DNA of 26,887 nucleotides from Pseudomonadota bacterium (lineage in GTDB: Bacteria; Desulfobacterota; Desulfovibrionia; Desulfovibrionales; Desulfovibrionaceae), in contig JAEWCY010000165.1 in NCBI GenBank assembly GCA_023390395.1, positions 1 to 26,887 of the forward strand, given 5' to 3'. A model generated the notes under the pieces. It was not told the DNA's origin. It was given only the letters and a program-made list of their open reading frames with translations, and made no database searches. The position numbers and the translations under genes are program-made. Below are positions 14,432 to 22,655 of the stretch, piece by piece; position 1 is the stretch's first letter; every line of letters begins with the position of its first letter.

Positions 14432-14484
14432 GTTCTGACCATGCCCACGGGCAAAGGCCGTGTCAACACGGCGGGAACGCATTT

Positions 14485-14574
14485 CGGATCATCCCCGCTC
14501 GCGCGGGGAACACGATTCCGAGACGCCGTAGTGCAGGGCCATTTGCGGTTCATCCCCGCTCGCGCGGGGAACAC
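14485..14574 (-). CRISPR. Minimal type I-E CRISPR locus: two repeats, one spacer
   Basis: Two 29-base repeats at 14485-14513 and 14546-14574 flank a 32-base unique spacer at 14514-14545. On the minus strand each repeat begins GTGTTCCCCGCGCGAGCGGG, the type I-E (Cse/Ecoli) repeat, with internal palindrome CCCCGC-GCGA-GCGGGG. The repeats differ by one base near the 3' end (GATGAACCG against GATGATCCG). The altered copy is at the lower coordinate, where the leader-distal repeat would be if the leader lies at higher coordinates, as I-E orientation predicts. Sizes are exactly those of type I-E arrays. No cas genes occur in the window, so it is an isolated remnant, a satellite array, or one served by cas genes elsewhere. 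Confidence 0.88.
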
Positions 14575-14650
14575 TGGTACGGCAACAAAGCGGCATCATT
14601 CGCCTTTTTGGACGACAAAAAAGCCACCACTTTTACAGGCTGTCAAAGAC
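14575..14650 (-). promoter_or_regulatory. Putative CRISPR leader
   Basis: The region flanking the leader-proximal repeat is clearly more AT-rich than its surroundings (runs of A/T at about 14602-14635). On the minus strand it has a TTGACA (14641-14646) upstream, but no matching -10 at 16-18 bases, so promoter activity is uncertain. Confidence 0.35.
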
Positions 14651-14652
14651 CC

Positions 14653-14678
14653 GAAAAATCGTGGCGGCGTAAGCCGCC
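14653..14678 (-). terminator. Terminator after the giant oxidoreductase gene
   Basis: On the minus strand GGCGGC-TTAC-GCCGCC (14663-14678) is followed by ACGATTTTTCGG, an intrinsic terminator shape about 215 bases past the stop. It isolates the oxidoreductase transcript from the CRISPR leader. A second GC-only hairpin (14861-14877) lies closer to the stop. The rest of 14679-14892 shows nothing else. Confidence 0.5.
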
Positions 14679-14892
14679 GGGACATGAAAATACGGGAAAG
14701 GAATCTCCGCGACAAGCCCGCGCACGAGCCCCCTCCGCGACGACTCCGGGCGGCGGTCAGGCCCCGCGATGGAACAGATGCATGGCCGGGCGAAACCCGT
14801 GCCCGGCCAGGACGGCAAGCGCCATCCTCGACGCGGGCTGCGGCGCTGCGCGCGCCCCGCGCCGGCCGCCGGCCGGCCCCCGAACGCCCGGG

Positions 14893-17800
14893 CTACCCGC
14901 GCACGCGGGCTTCCTTGACGTTCTTCTTGAGCATCTTCTTCCATTTCGGGCCGTCCAAGGCCTCGGCCAGATACTCCAGGGTGTGCAGCACCGGATGCTT
15001 GTCGCGCATCTCCGCCAGGATGCGGTTGATGCCCATCTTGCACGAAGGACAGCCGACCAGGATCGGCATGGCCTCGGGCGCGTCGGCCAGATTCTCGGCC
15101 AGGGTGATGCGCTTGCGCTCCCGCAGACGGTTGTAGATGGCCGGCGTGGTCATGGCCCCCATGCCGGACTCGCCGCAGCAGTTGGGCGAAAGCTCCACCG
15201 GCCGGCCCGTGACCTTGCGCAGGGCGGCCAGGTACATGCCCGTAGCCTTGCTCTTCGGCACGTCGGCCCACTCGCAGTGGCAGGCGGCATGGTAAAGGAT
15301 GGGCGAGGCGTCCTCGGGCGCGGGAAAATCCAGACGACCGAGCAGAAACTGCGTGACGTCCATGTGCGCGAGGTTCGGCCGCAAGGTCTTGAGCTCATGC
15401 TCCTCCAGGGCCTCGCGGCAGGTGCCGCAGCTCGTGAGGCTGTGCGACGGGCAAAGCCCCAGGTTCTCGGCCTCCTCCAGAAGCGCGGCCAGGGCGGCCC
15501 GGTTGCGCTCGCGGTTGGCGCGGTAGGCCTCGCCCATGCCGGCGGCCAGGAGCGGATAGCCGCAGCACAGGTGCCGGTGGGGGATGAGCACCGCCACCTC
15601 GGCCCGAAGCAGCAGATGGAGGGCGGCCATGCCGATGGAGCTGGAAAAAAGCGACGCGCCGCAGCCCGGGAAATAGAGCACCGTCTCCGGGGCCTCGCGC
15701 CCCTCCTTGGGGATGAAGATGGAGCCCTTGTCCAGGTCGAGGCGCTCGGACAGGTTGCGCAGCCCGATGGACGGGTTGGGGCCGCGCAGGGCCGGATTCT
15801 CGATGCGGTCGCGCCAGAAGCGCGGCAGAAGCGGCATGGCCTTGTTGTGGAACTGCTGGCCATAGGCCGCGAGCTTGGCCGCCTTGGGCGCGCGGTTGGC
15901 CACGTCCTCCACCAGGTAGGAGAGCACCTTGTGCTTGATGGGATGGCCGCCGCAGCCCTGCTGGTCCAGGAAATTGCGCAGCCCCAGGGCCACCTGGCCG
16001 GACTGGATCTTCACCGAGCACACGCCCGTGCACTTGCCGCAGGCCGTGCAATGGTCGATGAGGCGGCGCAGCCGGTCGAGCAGTTCGGGATCGGGCTCGC
16101 CGTGGGTGATCTGGGAATAGTAGATGGCCTCGATCAGCGCGCCAAGAGCGATGTTCTTGTTGCGCGGATGGTAGAGCATCCCGTATTCCGGCGCGAACAT
16201 GGGGCAGACCTGCTTGCACTTGCCGCAGCGGTTGCAGAACTGGATGCCGCTTAAAATGGAAATCAGCGTGTCCTTGTCGGGCAGCGCCGTCTTCTTGATG
16301 TCGCGGATGAGGCGGTTGAACGAAAAGGTGTAGGGCTCGACGGCCAGGGTGCGGGTGGTCAGCTTGCCCGGGTTGATGAGGTTTTTGGGGTCCACCCGCT
16401 TCTTGTAGGCCCGTAGCGCCTCGATCTTGGCCTCGTCCAGGAAGGCGATCTTGGTGATGCCGATGCCGTGCTCGCCGGAAACCGCGCCGCCGAGCTCGGT
16501 GACCTTCTCGAAGACCTTTTCCGCCGCTTCCCAGGCTTGGCGCATCATCTCGGGATCGTTGGAATTGACCGGGATGTTCACGTGGCAGTTGCCGTCGCCC
16601 GCGTGCATGTGGCTGGCCACCTCGATTCGGGTGGCGGTCAGCTCGGCGTGGATTTCGGCCAGGCGGTCCTTGAGGCGCGGATAGCGCGCGGCCAGGTCGG
16701 TGAAGAAATAGTAGGTCTGGACCTCGACTTCGGAGTCGGACAGGTCCCGGGCCGTGATGCGGCCGCGCAGCACCCGGTCGCAGAACTCCAGCTCCATGGC
16801 GATGAACTCGTCCGAGGCCGGAATGCCCGGCAGCCGGCCGGCGTTCTGCAGGGCGGTGCGGTAGGCGTGGGCGATGCAGTGCAGGTTCAGGTCTTCCAGG
16901 AACTCGGCGAACTCCGGCACCACGGAAAGCGGAATGACCACGTCCTCGTTGATCTTGAACCCCGACGTGCGCTTGGAGATGGCCGAAAGCTTGTGCCGGT
17001 CCTCCCAGTACAGTTCCGCCGTCTTGGCGTCCTTGGCCTCGAACACGTCCACGTTGTCGTAGGGATCGACGATGTCCACGATGTCGGCCGCGGCGCGCAT
17101 AAGCGCGTCCTCGTCGTCGGAGTCGAGCTGCAAAAGCAGCACGGAAATGGGGTCGCCCTCGTAGAGCGAGGACTTCTTGGCGTAGCTGATGGCCCTCACG
17201 TACTTGGAGTTGAACTCCTCCAGGGCGGAAATCTTGACCGCGTCGCCTTCCTCGCGGATGCGGTTTCGCAGCCCCACCACGTCGCGGATGACGCACATGG
17301 CGTTTTTCATGGAGCGGCCGAAGAACTCCAGGCACAGCGTGCGCGAGAACTTGGGGATGGGATAGAGCGCGAAGCAGGCCTCGGTGATGATGCCGTCCAC
17401 GCCCTCCTTCTGCACGCCGGGCAGCCCGCCGAGGTACTTGTTGGACACGTCCTTGCCGAGGTTTTTCGCCCGGATCTGGTCCCCGGGCAGGCGGATGAGG
17501 TCGCGCACCGCCCCCTCGCCGTCCACGACCTCGAACACGGCCGTCTCGTCCGGGCGGATCTTGTGGCGCGGATGGTCCACCCGGCGCACCTCGACGATTT
17601 CGCCCGTGGCCTCGACCATCTTGTAGCTGATGATGTTGTCGAGCGTCGTGCCGTACTCGAAGGCGAACGGACCGCCGGCGTTCTCGGCGATGTTGCCGCC
17701 GAGCGACGAGGCGGCCTTGGAGGCCGGGTCCACGGTGAAAAGCAGCCCCTTGGCCTCAGCGGCCTTGATGGCGGTCTGGGTGATGACCCCGGTCTGGGCG

Positions 17801-18417
17801 CAAAGGGTCCTGGCCTCAACGTCGATGGACAGGATTTTCTTGAACTTGGACAGGCTGAGTATCACCGAGCGGCGGTGGGCCGGCACGGCCCCGCCGGTCA
17901 GGCCCGAGCCGCCGCCGCGCGGGATGACGGCGAACTCCAACTCGTTGGCCAGGCGCAGGATCAGGCGGATGTGCTCGGCCGACTCGGGCAGGAGCATGCA
18001 AAGCGGCATCTCCATGCGCAGGTCCGTGGCGTCGGTGGAGCACTCGACCAGGGAATTGGGCGCGGTGACCACGTCCTCGTCGGGCAAAAACTGGCGCAGG
18101 CGCTCGACGAGGTTGTCGCGAAAGCGCTTGTCCGCCTCGTAGACGTCCCAGAAGGCCTTGTAGGCCTTGCGGATGGTGCGCGGATAGTCGCCCCAGGCCT
18201 TGGGGTTGGCGTCGGAGAGGCGCTTTTCCACGGAAGCCTTGACGTCGTCGGCCTTGATGAAAGGATTGGCGCGCACGAGGAAAAGCTCGGCGGCCACGGC
18301 CACGGCGAGGTTTCGCGCGTCCTCGGGCCAGGACTCGAGTTCCTCGGGGGTGATGTCGAGGACCCGGGGCACGAGGCGGTCGAGGGGCAGGGAGATATGG
18401 GGCGTTCGCTCCGACAT
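14893..18417 (-). CDS. Giant FAD-linked oxidase fused to 4Fe-4S and CCG domains
   Basis: This 1174-aa protein has several modules in one chain. First is an N-terminal helical region (about 1-110, resembling DUF3683). The FAD-binding PCMH/GlcD domain follows, with the loop GGGSGLTGG at 168-176 and the block DPASKAASSLGGNIAENAGG, and then an FAD-oxidase C-terminal domain with HMHAGDGNCHVNIP and GEHGIGITK. A ferredoxin segment has CNRCGKCKQVCP (728-739) and CTACGKCTGVCS (790-801). Two CCG (heterodisulfide-reductase-like) domains carry CCGYP near 950 and CCGESGMG near 1080. This combines subunits equal to GlcD and GlcF/LldE, suggesting oxidation of a 2-hydroxy acid such as D-lactate or glycolate, passing electrons to quinone or a carrier. 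The substrate is inferred. There is no signal peptide. A modest TTGCCT/TATCTG pair near 18459-18487 may be its promoter. Confidence 0.9.
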   Translation of the reverse strand: MSERTPHISLPLDRLVPRVLDITPEELESWPEDARNLAVAVAAELFLVRANPFIKADDVKASVEKRLSDANPKAWGDYPRTIRKAYKAFWDVYEADKRFRDNLVERLRQFLPDEDVVTAPNSLVECSTDATDLRMEMPLCMLLPESAEHIRLILRLANELEFAVIPRGGGSGLTGGAVPAHRRSVILSLSKFKKILSIDVEARTLCAQTGVITQTAIKAAEAKGLLFTVDPASKAASSLGGNIAENAGGPFAFEYGTTLDNIISYKMVEATGEIVEVRRVDHPRHKIRPDETAVFEVVDGEGAVRDLIRLPGDQIRAKNLGKDVSNKYLGGLPGVQKEGVDGIITEACFALYPIPKFSRTLCLEFFGRSMKNAMCVIRDVVGLRNRIREEGDAVKISALEEFNSKYVRAISYAKKSSLYEGDPISVLLLQLDSDDEDALMRAAADIVDIVDPYDNVDVFEAKDAKTAELYWEDRHKLSAISKRTSGFKINEDVVIPLSVVPEFAEFLEDLNLHCIAHAYRTALQNAGRLPGIPASDEFIAMELEFCDRVLRGRITARDLSDSEVEVQTYYFFTDLAARYPRLKDRLAEIHAELTATRIEVASHMHAGDGNCHVNIPVNSNDPEMMRQAWEAAEKVFEKVTELGGAVSGEHGIGITKIAFLDEAKIEALRAYKKRVDPKNLINPGKLTTRTLAVEPYTFSFNRLIRDIKKTALPDKDTLISILSGIQFCNRCGKCKQVCPMFAPEYGMLYHPRNKNIALGALIEAIYYSQITHGEPDPELLDRLRRLIDHCTACGKCTGVCSVKIQSGQVALGLRNFLDQQGCGGHPIKHKVLSYLVEDVANRAPKAAKLAAYGQQFHNKAMPLLPRFWRDRIENPALRGPNPSIGLRNLSERLDLDKGSIFIPKEGREAPETVLYFPGCGASLFSSSIGMAALHLLLRAEVAVLIPHRHLCCGYPLLAAGMGEAYRANRERNRAALAALLEEAENLGLCPSHSLTSCGTCREALEEHELKTLRPNLAHMDVTQFLLGRLDFPAPEDASPILYHAACHCEWADVPKSKATGMYLAALRKVTGRPVELSPNCCGESGMGAMTTPAIYNRLRERKRITLAENLADAPEAMPILVGCPSCKMGINRILAEMRDKHPVLHTLEYLAEALDGPKWKKMLKKNVKEARVRG

Positions 18418-18630
18418 GTTGGGCGCTTCCGGCGAGGGTTGAAATGAGGGAGGCAGTCAGATAATGCCGAAGCCGACGAAAGGCAAGGCTCGGCCGTTGG
18501 GCGCATGCGCCGGCTCCGGCTTCCGTATTGCCCCAGGCGGCATGCGCCGGCAAGGCCTTTTCCCGCGGCCATTTCCCGTATTTTCCATGACGCGCGCGTC
18601 CCTGCCGGGCCCGCGACGTCCCGGTGGTCC

Positions 18631-20607
18631 ATGACCGACAGTCCGCTCAGCCTGGCGCTCCTTTGCGAACTCGCCTGTTGCGTCGCCGCGCTCCACCGCC
18701 TCCAGCCGGCGCGCCTGCCCGCGGGCGAGGCGCTGTGCCGCGCCCTGGCCCTTGCCCTCGCCGGCCTGGGCCTGGCCGTGCAGCTTCTTTTCGCCTTGCG
18801 CCTGGCCCGGTTCCCCTGGCTCCTGGACGCGGCCGTGGCCGGCCTGTGCTGGGCCGGGCTGGCCCATGGCCGACGCCGGCTGCTGCCCGACCTGTCGCTT
18901 GGCCTGCGCCTTGGGGCGTCGAGCCCGAGCGCCTGGCTCCTCGGCGCGGCGTTTGCCGGCCTCGGCCTCGTGGTCTGGCTCGCGCCGCCGACCAACTGGG
19001 ACTCCATGACCTACAACCTGTCCCGGGTGCTGCTCATGATGCGCGAGAACACGCTGGCCCCGGAGCACTATTCCACCTTCCGCCAGCTCTCCTTCAGCCC
19101 GGGCTTCGACCTCCTGCACTGGTTCTTCCTGCGCTACGGCACGGACCGGGCCATCGCCGCCTTCTCCTTCCTGGCCTATGCCACGATCGTCTCGGGGGCC
19201 TACGCCCTGGCCAGGCGCCGCGGCGCGCCGGCCTTCGCCTGGCGCGTGGCCCTTGTCGTCGCCTCGCTCAAGCTCCTGCCGCTCGAGGCCGTGTCCACCA
19301 AAAACGACATCGGCGCGGCGGCCATGGCCGTGGCCTGCTGCCTGGCCGGCGGCCGGCTGCTCGACCGCCCGGGGCTCGGGACGCTTTCGCTGCTGTCGAG
19401 CTTCGCCTTTTACGGCCTCTCCACCAAAAGCCATTTCGCCCTTTTCGGCGGCCCGTTCGTGGCGATCGTCCTGTGCATGCGGCGCAGGGAACTGTCCGCC
19501 GCCCTTTGCGCCGCCTGGCGGACGTCGCGGCCGCGCCTGGTCCTGGCCGGTCTGGCCCTAACCGCCGCGTTGGCCCTGGGGCTGGCCAGCCAGTGGGTGA
19601 ACCTGGCCCGGTTCGGCGACCCCTTCGGCCCCCGGGAGGCGGTGGCGCTGCACGAAAACCGCGACGGCCCGGCCGGCGCGGCGGCCAATCTGGCCCGCTA
19701 CGCCCTGGACGTGCTGGACGTTCCCGGCCGGGCCTGGTTCGAGGCCCGCCGCGGCCTGCACGCCGCCCTTTTCGGCCAGGGCTTCGGTCCCGGGGCGTCC
19801 ATGGAATTTCACGCCGACTACGCCCCGGGCAACGAACTGCGCGAGGACGCGGCCTGGTTCGGCCTGCTGGGGGGGCTGCTCGTGGTTCCCTGCGTGCTGG
19901 CGGGGATTTTCCGCCGGGGCGACGCCCTCTGCCGGGCCACCTCCCAGGCGCTTCTCGCCTTCGCCCTGCTGGTGGCCGCCCAGATCACCTGGTTCAGCTA
20001 CAACAACCGCTTCTTCACGCTGTTCTTCGCGGCCAGCGCCCCCTACCTGGTCGCGGCGAGAAGCGTCTGGCACGACCGGGCCTGGCTGCGCCGGCCGATC
20101 CTGCTCGTCGCCGCCCTCACCCTGGCCGCCGCCGTGCTGGCCAACCAGGACCGACCCTTGCTGGACGCGAAACAGCTGCCCGAGGCCGACCCGCCCCTGG
20201 CCCCGTCGCTTCTCGACCGGCCGGGCAGGCGGCGCGACGCCTACGCCGCCTTCTTCGACGGACCGCTTCTGCTCGATTATCTCGCGGACGGCATTTATCC
20301 CGGCGGCAAGGGCCTGCTTCTGGCCGGCAAGGACAGCGTGATCTACCCCATCCTCTTCTACGCCCGCGCCCAGGACTGGCAGGTGGCCGGCCCGGACGCG
20401 CCCCTGGCGGCGCGCGACGGGCAGACCTTCGACACGCGCGACTGCGCCGCCCTTCGCGAGGCGGTTTCGCACTTCGACGTGACGGTGGTCATGGAAAACG
20501 ACGAGGGGCTGGCCTGCCTGGCCGGGGAAACGCCGGCCCTGCGCACGCGCGCCCCCTGGGGCGAGGCGCTGGTGTTCACGGCGGGGCGCAACGCCGCGCG
20601 GCAGTGA
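18631..20607 (+). CDS. GT-C-like polytopic membrane protein
   Basis: The 658-aa product has about 11-13 hydrophobic segments in residues 1-510 and a soluble C-terminal domain of about 150 residues. Soon after an early membrane segment comes PPTNWDSMTYNLSRVLLM, the aspartate-containing extracytoplasmic loop typical of GT-C glycosyltransferases (PMT/ArnT-like, lipid-phosphate sugar donors). It probably transfers a sugar to a lipid, protein or polysaccharide outside the inner membrane, but the acceptor is unknown. The ATG at 18631 is chosen because the product then starts directly with a membrane segment. 42 upstream codons are open but rich in arginine and proline. The ribosome-binding site is weak. 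It is divergent from the oxidoreductase gene and has no glycan-cluster neighbours. Confidence 0.75.
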   Translation: MTDSPLSLALLCELACCVAALHRLQPARLPAGEALCRALALALAGLGLAVQLLFALRLARFPWLLDAAVAGLCWAGLAHGRRRLLPDLSLGLRLGASSPSAWLLGAAFAGLGLVVWLAPPTNWDSMTYNLSRVLLMMRENTLAPEHYSTFRQLSFSPGFDLLHWFFLRYGTDRAIAAFSFLAYATIVSGAYALARRRGAPAFAWRVALVVASLKLLPLEAVSTKNDIGAAAMAVACCLAGGRLLDRPGLGTLSLLSSFAFYGLSTKSHFALFGGPFVAIVLCMRRRELSAALCAAWRTSRPRLVLAGLALTAALALGLASQWVNLARFGDPFGPREAVALHENRDGPAGAAANLARYALDVLDVPGRAWFEARRGLHAALFGQGFGPGASMEFHADYAPGNELREDAAWFGLLGGLLVVPCVLAGIFRRGDALCRATSQALLAFALLVAAQITWFSYNNRFFTLFFAASAPYLVAARSVWHDRAWLRRPILLVAALTLAAAVLANQDRPLLDAKQLPEADPPLAPSLLDRPGRRRDAYAAFFDGPLLLDYLADGIYPGGKGLLLAGKDSVIYPILFYARAQDWQVAGPDAPLAARDGQTFDTRDCAALREAVSHFDVTVVMENDEGLACLAGETPALRTRAPWGEALVFTAGRNAARQ

Positions 20608-20626
20608 AGGCGTCCCCGCAACGCAA

Positions 20627-20652
20627 ACGGGCGGCCCTTACGGGCCGCCCGT
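20627..20652. terminator. Bidirectional terminator between convergent genes
   Basis: An 11-bp perfect stem (20627-20637 with 20642-20652, TTAC loop) sits between the GT-C-like gene and the 57-aa gene. On the minus strand GTTTGCGTTGCG follows. On the plus strand no T-run follows. It is placed midway between the two stops. Confidence 0.7.
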
Positions 20653-20677
20653 GACGGTTATGCGTATATCGTCCGGC

Positions 20678-20851
20678 TCAGCCGTGCGCGCCCGGGAAGA
20701 ACACGCCGCTGACGTAGTAGAGGATGAAGAGCAGGGCGACGCCGAGCCCGATGCTCCAGCCCACGAGCTTCTTCTCGATGGGCAGAAGCGGCTCCCATTC
20801 CATTTTCGCGAGTTCCTCGGAAAAGCTCGCATCCTTCTTTTCAGGTTCCAT
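20678..20851 (-). CDS. 57-aa single-TM protein, putative transporter partner
   Basis: The ATG at 20851 has a perfect AGGAGG (20857-20862) five bases upstream. The product starts MEPEKKDASFSEELAKMEWE, has a charged soluble N-terminus (1-28) and one hydrophobic helix (about 29-52, LVGWSIGLGVALLFILYYVSGVFF), and ends PGAHG. It follows the YeiH-type transporter gene by 29 bases on the same strand and precedes a terminator, so it is almost certainly in that operon. Small one-helix subunits of this kind accompany several transporters and stabilise or regulate them. That role is an inference, and I recognise no named family. It is short enough to be missed by automatic gene calling. Confidence 0.78.
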   Translation of the reverse strand: MEPEKKDASFSEELAKMEWEPLLPIEKKLVGWSIGLGVALLFILYYVSGVFFPGAHG

Positions 20852-20880
20852 GCAGGCCTCCTTGCGTATGGTTTGCCCGG

Positions 20881-22320
20881 CTAGGAAGCCAGGGGCGGCT
20901 TGACGCCATGGAAGAACAGCCAGGAGATGAAAAGCCCGATCCAGATGATGAACCCGAACAGGCTCACCACGTAGACCAGGGCCAGGCGGCCGATGCCTTC
21001 ATCCCAGAGCTTTTTGAAGTTGGACACCACGCCGATGGTGAAGAAGGTCAGCACGAAGAAGATGGCCCGGAAGGGACCGGTGTCGCCGATGGCGGTCTTG
21101 CCGAACTTCAGCATGTCGCCGCCCTTGGCGCACAGGATCAGCATGATGATGAAGGTGATGACGTAGCCGAGGACGAAGCGCGGGAAACGGTCGAGGATCG
21201 CGCCGAACTTCATGCGCTCGCCGGGCTTGCATTCGATCATGGTGCACCAGATGGCGGCCAGGATGAAGGCCCACACGCCGATGAACACGTCGATGAAGAT
21301 CTTGATGGTGGTGGCCGCCATGGTCACCCAGCCTTCCTGGTACTTGATGCCGTCCACGGCCATGGCCTGGGCGCGGATGAGCGCGTCGGTGATGACGCCC
21401 GAGGCGATGGCGCCGCCGTCGGACTTGACGGCCAGGCCCATCCAGGCGCCGGCCACCATGGGCTCGTTGTACATCCAGTGCTGGGCCACGAAGGGCAGGA
21501 TCAGCATTTCCACGCAGGTAAAGACGACGACCAGCGAGGAAACCATTATCGGGACGATGGGGCGGGCGCGGATCGCGCCGCCGGTGGCGATGGCGGCGGA
21601 GACGCCGCAGATGGAGATGCCGGAAGCGAGCGGCGCGGCCCATTCACGGCTGAACTTGAAGTATTTGCGGGAGATGTAATAAACCAGCGCCCAGTAGATC
21701 AGATAGGCCTCGACGATGGCGCAAAGGCCCCGGAAGATGACCGAGGAGGCCAGACCCAGGGCGTCCACGGACTTGACGCCGAGCTCCGCGCCCAGGATCA
21801 CGATGGCGATCTTGACGAACATCTCGGGCTTGAGCGCGTCCTTGAACTTCTCGGCCAGCCCCGGCATGAAGTTGCCGATGAAGATGCCGGCCAGAAGCGC
21901 GATGATGAATCCCGCCTCGCCGGTCAGGCCCATGGCCCAGGTCAGGTTGTACTTCTTGAGCTGGTCCGGGGTGGCGGCGATGACCGCGTAGTGCCCCAGG
22001 GCGTAGCAGAAGTAGCCGATGAAAAAGACCAGGGTGAAGCTGACGGCGAACCGTTTGGGGTCGCCGCCCAGCGCCTTGACGCCGAAGGCCAGCATGGCCG
22101 TGACGAAGATCCAGGTCAGGATCAGCGAGGCGAACCCCGACAGGTCCTTGTAGGCCCCGGTGGCCGCCGAGAAGATCTTGGACGCGTCGGTCCACACGTT
22201 GATCTTCACGGCCCAGCCGAGCGGATCCACGCCGCCGAAGTTGAAAAGCGACAAGCCGAAAAGGATCAGCCCCAGAATGAGGGCCAGCTTGTCTTCCGTC
22301 AGCCATTTCTTTTCCGCCAT
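20881..22320 (-). CDS. YeiH/UPF0324-type anion transporter (putative sulfate/sulfite exporter family)
   Basis: The 479-aa integral membrane protein has about 11-12 hydrophobic segments. Family signatures include GEAGFIIALLAGIFIGNFMPGL, IVILGAELGVKSVDALG and ASGISICGVSAAIATGGAIRA. The last is the hallmark GVSAA segment of the YeiH/Cons_hypoth698 group annotated as putative sulfate exporters; the related TauZ is proposed to move sulfite. It is some 130 residues longer than E. coli YeiH, with an extra N-terminal segment and a long insertion rich in aromatic residues around residues 280-360. The ATG at 22320 has AAGGAGGGAG upstream. A 57-aa membrane protein follows, and a sigma-54 promoter precedes it divergently from a sensor-regulator pair. 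Substrate identity is unproven. Confidence 0.88.
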   Translation of the reverse strand: MAEKKWLTEDKLALILGLILFGLSLFNFGGVDPLGWAVKINVWTDASKIFSAATGAYKDLSGFASLILTWIFVTAMLAFGVKALGGDPKRFAVSFTLVFFIGYFCYALGHYAVIAATPDQLKKYNLTWAMGLTGEAGFIIALLAGIFIGNFMPGLAEKFKDALKPEMFVKIAIVILGAELGVKSVDALGLASSVIFRGLCAIVEAYLIYWALVYYISRKYFKFSREWAAPLASGISICGVSAAIATGGAIRARPIVPIMVSSLVVVFTCVEMLILPFVAQHWMYNEPMVAGAWMGLAVKSDGGAIASGVITDALIRAQAMAVDGIKYQEGWVTMAATTIKIFIDVFIGVWAFILAAIWCTMIECKPGERMKFGAILDRFPRFVLGYVITFIIMLILCAKGGDMLKFGKTAIGDTGPFRAIFFVLTFFTIGVVSNFKKLWDEGIGRLALVYVVSLFGFIIWIGLFISWLFFHGVKPPLAS

Positions 22321-22578
22321 GACTCCCTCCTTACGCGTTGACGATGACGCAGCCCTCTCGCGACCGCCCGCACTTCGCGAACCTTCCCGCCGCCTCTTTC
22401 CCAAGGCCTTCGCGGGCCGGCCGCCATGCCGCGTGATCGCTCCCGCCAGGCCGCGCCATGGCGTCGGCCCGCGTTCGCTCCGTCCTCCCCTGTCACAATC
22501 CGGCCGAGGCCCCGCTGCGGAGAGCCCTCTCCCCGCGCCGGCCGCCTCGCCGGGGGGCACGCCGCCCCACTTGCCTTA

Positions 22579-22596
22579 AGCAAGTCCGGGACCAAA
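22579..22596 (-). promoter_or_regulatory. Sigma-54 (-24/-12) promoter for the YeiH-type gene
   Basis: On the minus strand TTGGTCCCGGACTTGCT has the invariant GG (22592-22593) and GC (22580-22581) separated by exactly 10 bases, with the TTGG and TTGCT flanks of the consensus. Transcription would begin near 22568, leaving an untranslated leader of about 248 bases (22321-22568), GC-rich with several possible stems but no known riboswitch. An ACTTGC-5-GCAAGT inverted repeat (22569-22585) overlaps the -12. Confidence 0.68.
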
Positions 22597-22655
22597 GTTT
22601 CATACATTTGCAACTGGCCAATATAACTAGCTCTTCTTTGACAGCTGGACCAAAA

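Noticed and set aside
14432..14482. N-terminal extension of the coiled-coil protein to 14482
   Set aside because: The extension is arginine-rich, touches the CRISPR repeat and looks unrelated to the helical core.
14465..14484. Possible third degenerate CRISPR repeat
   Set aside because: Only a short CGGGAACGC resemblance is present and it is at the wrong distance (no 32-nt spacing).
16468..18447. Long plus-strand frame opposite the giant oxidoreductase
   Set aside because: It is antisense to a gene with well-placed FAD and Fe-S motifs, and the translation is low in complexity.
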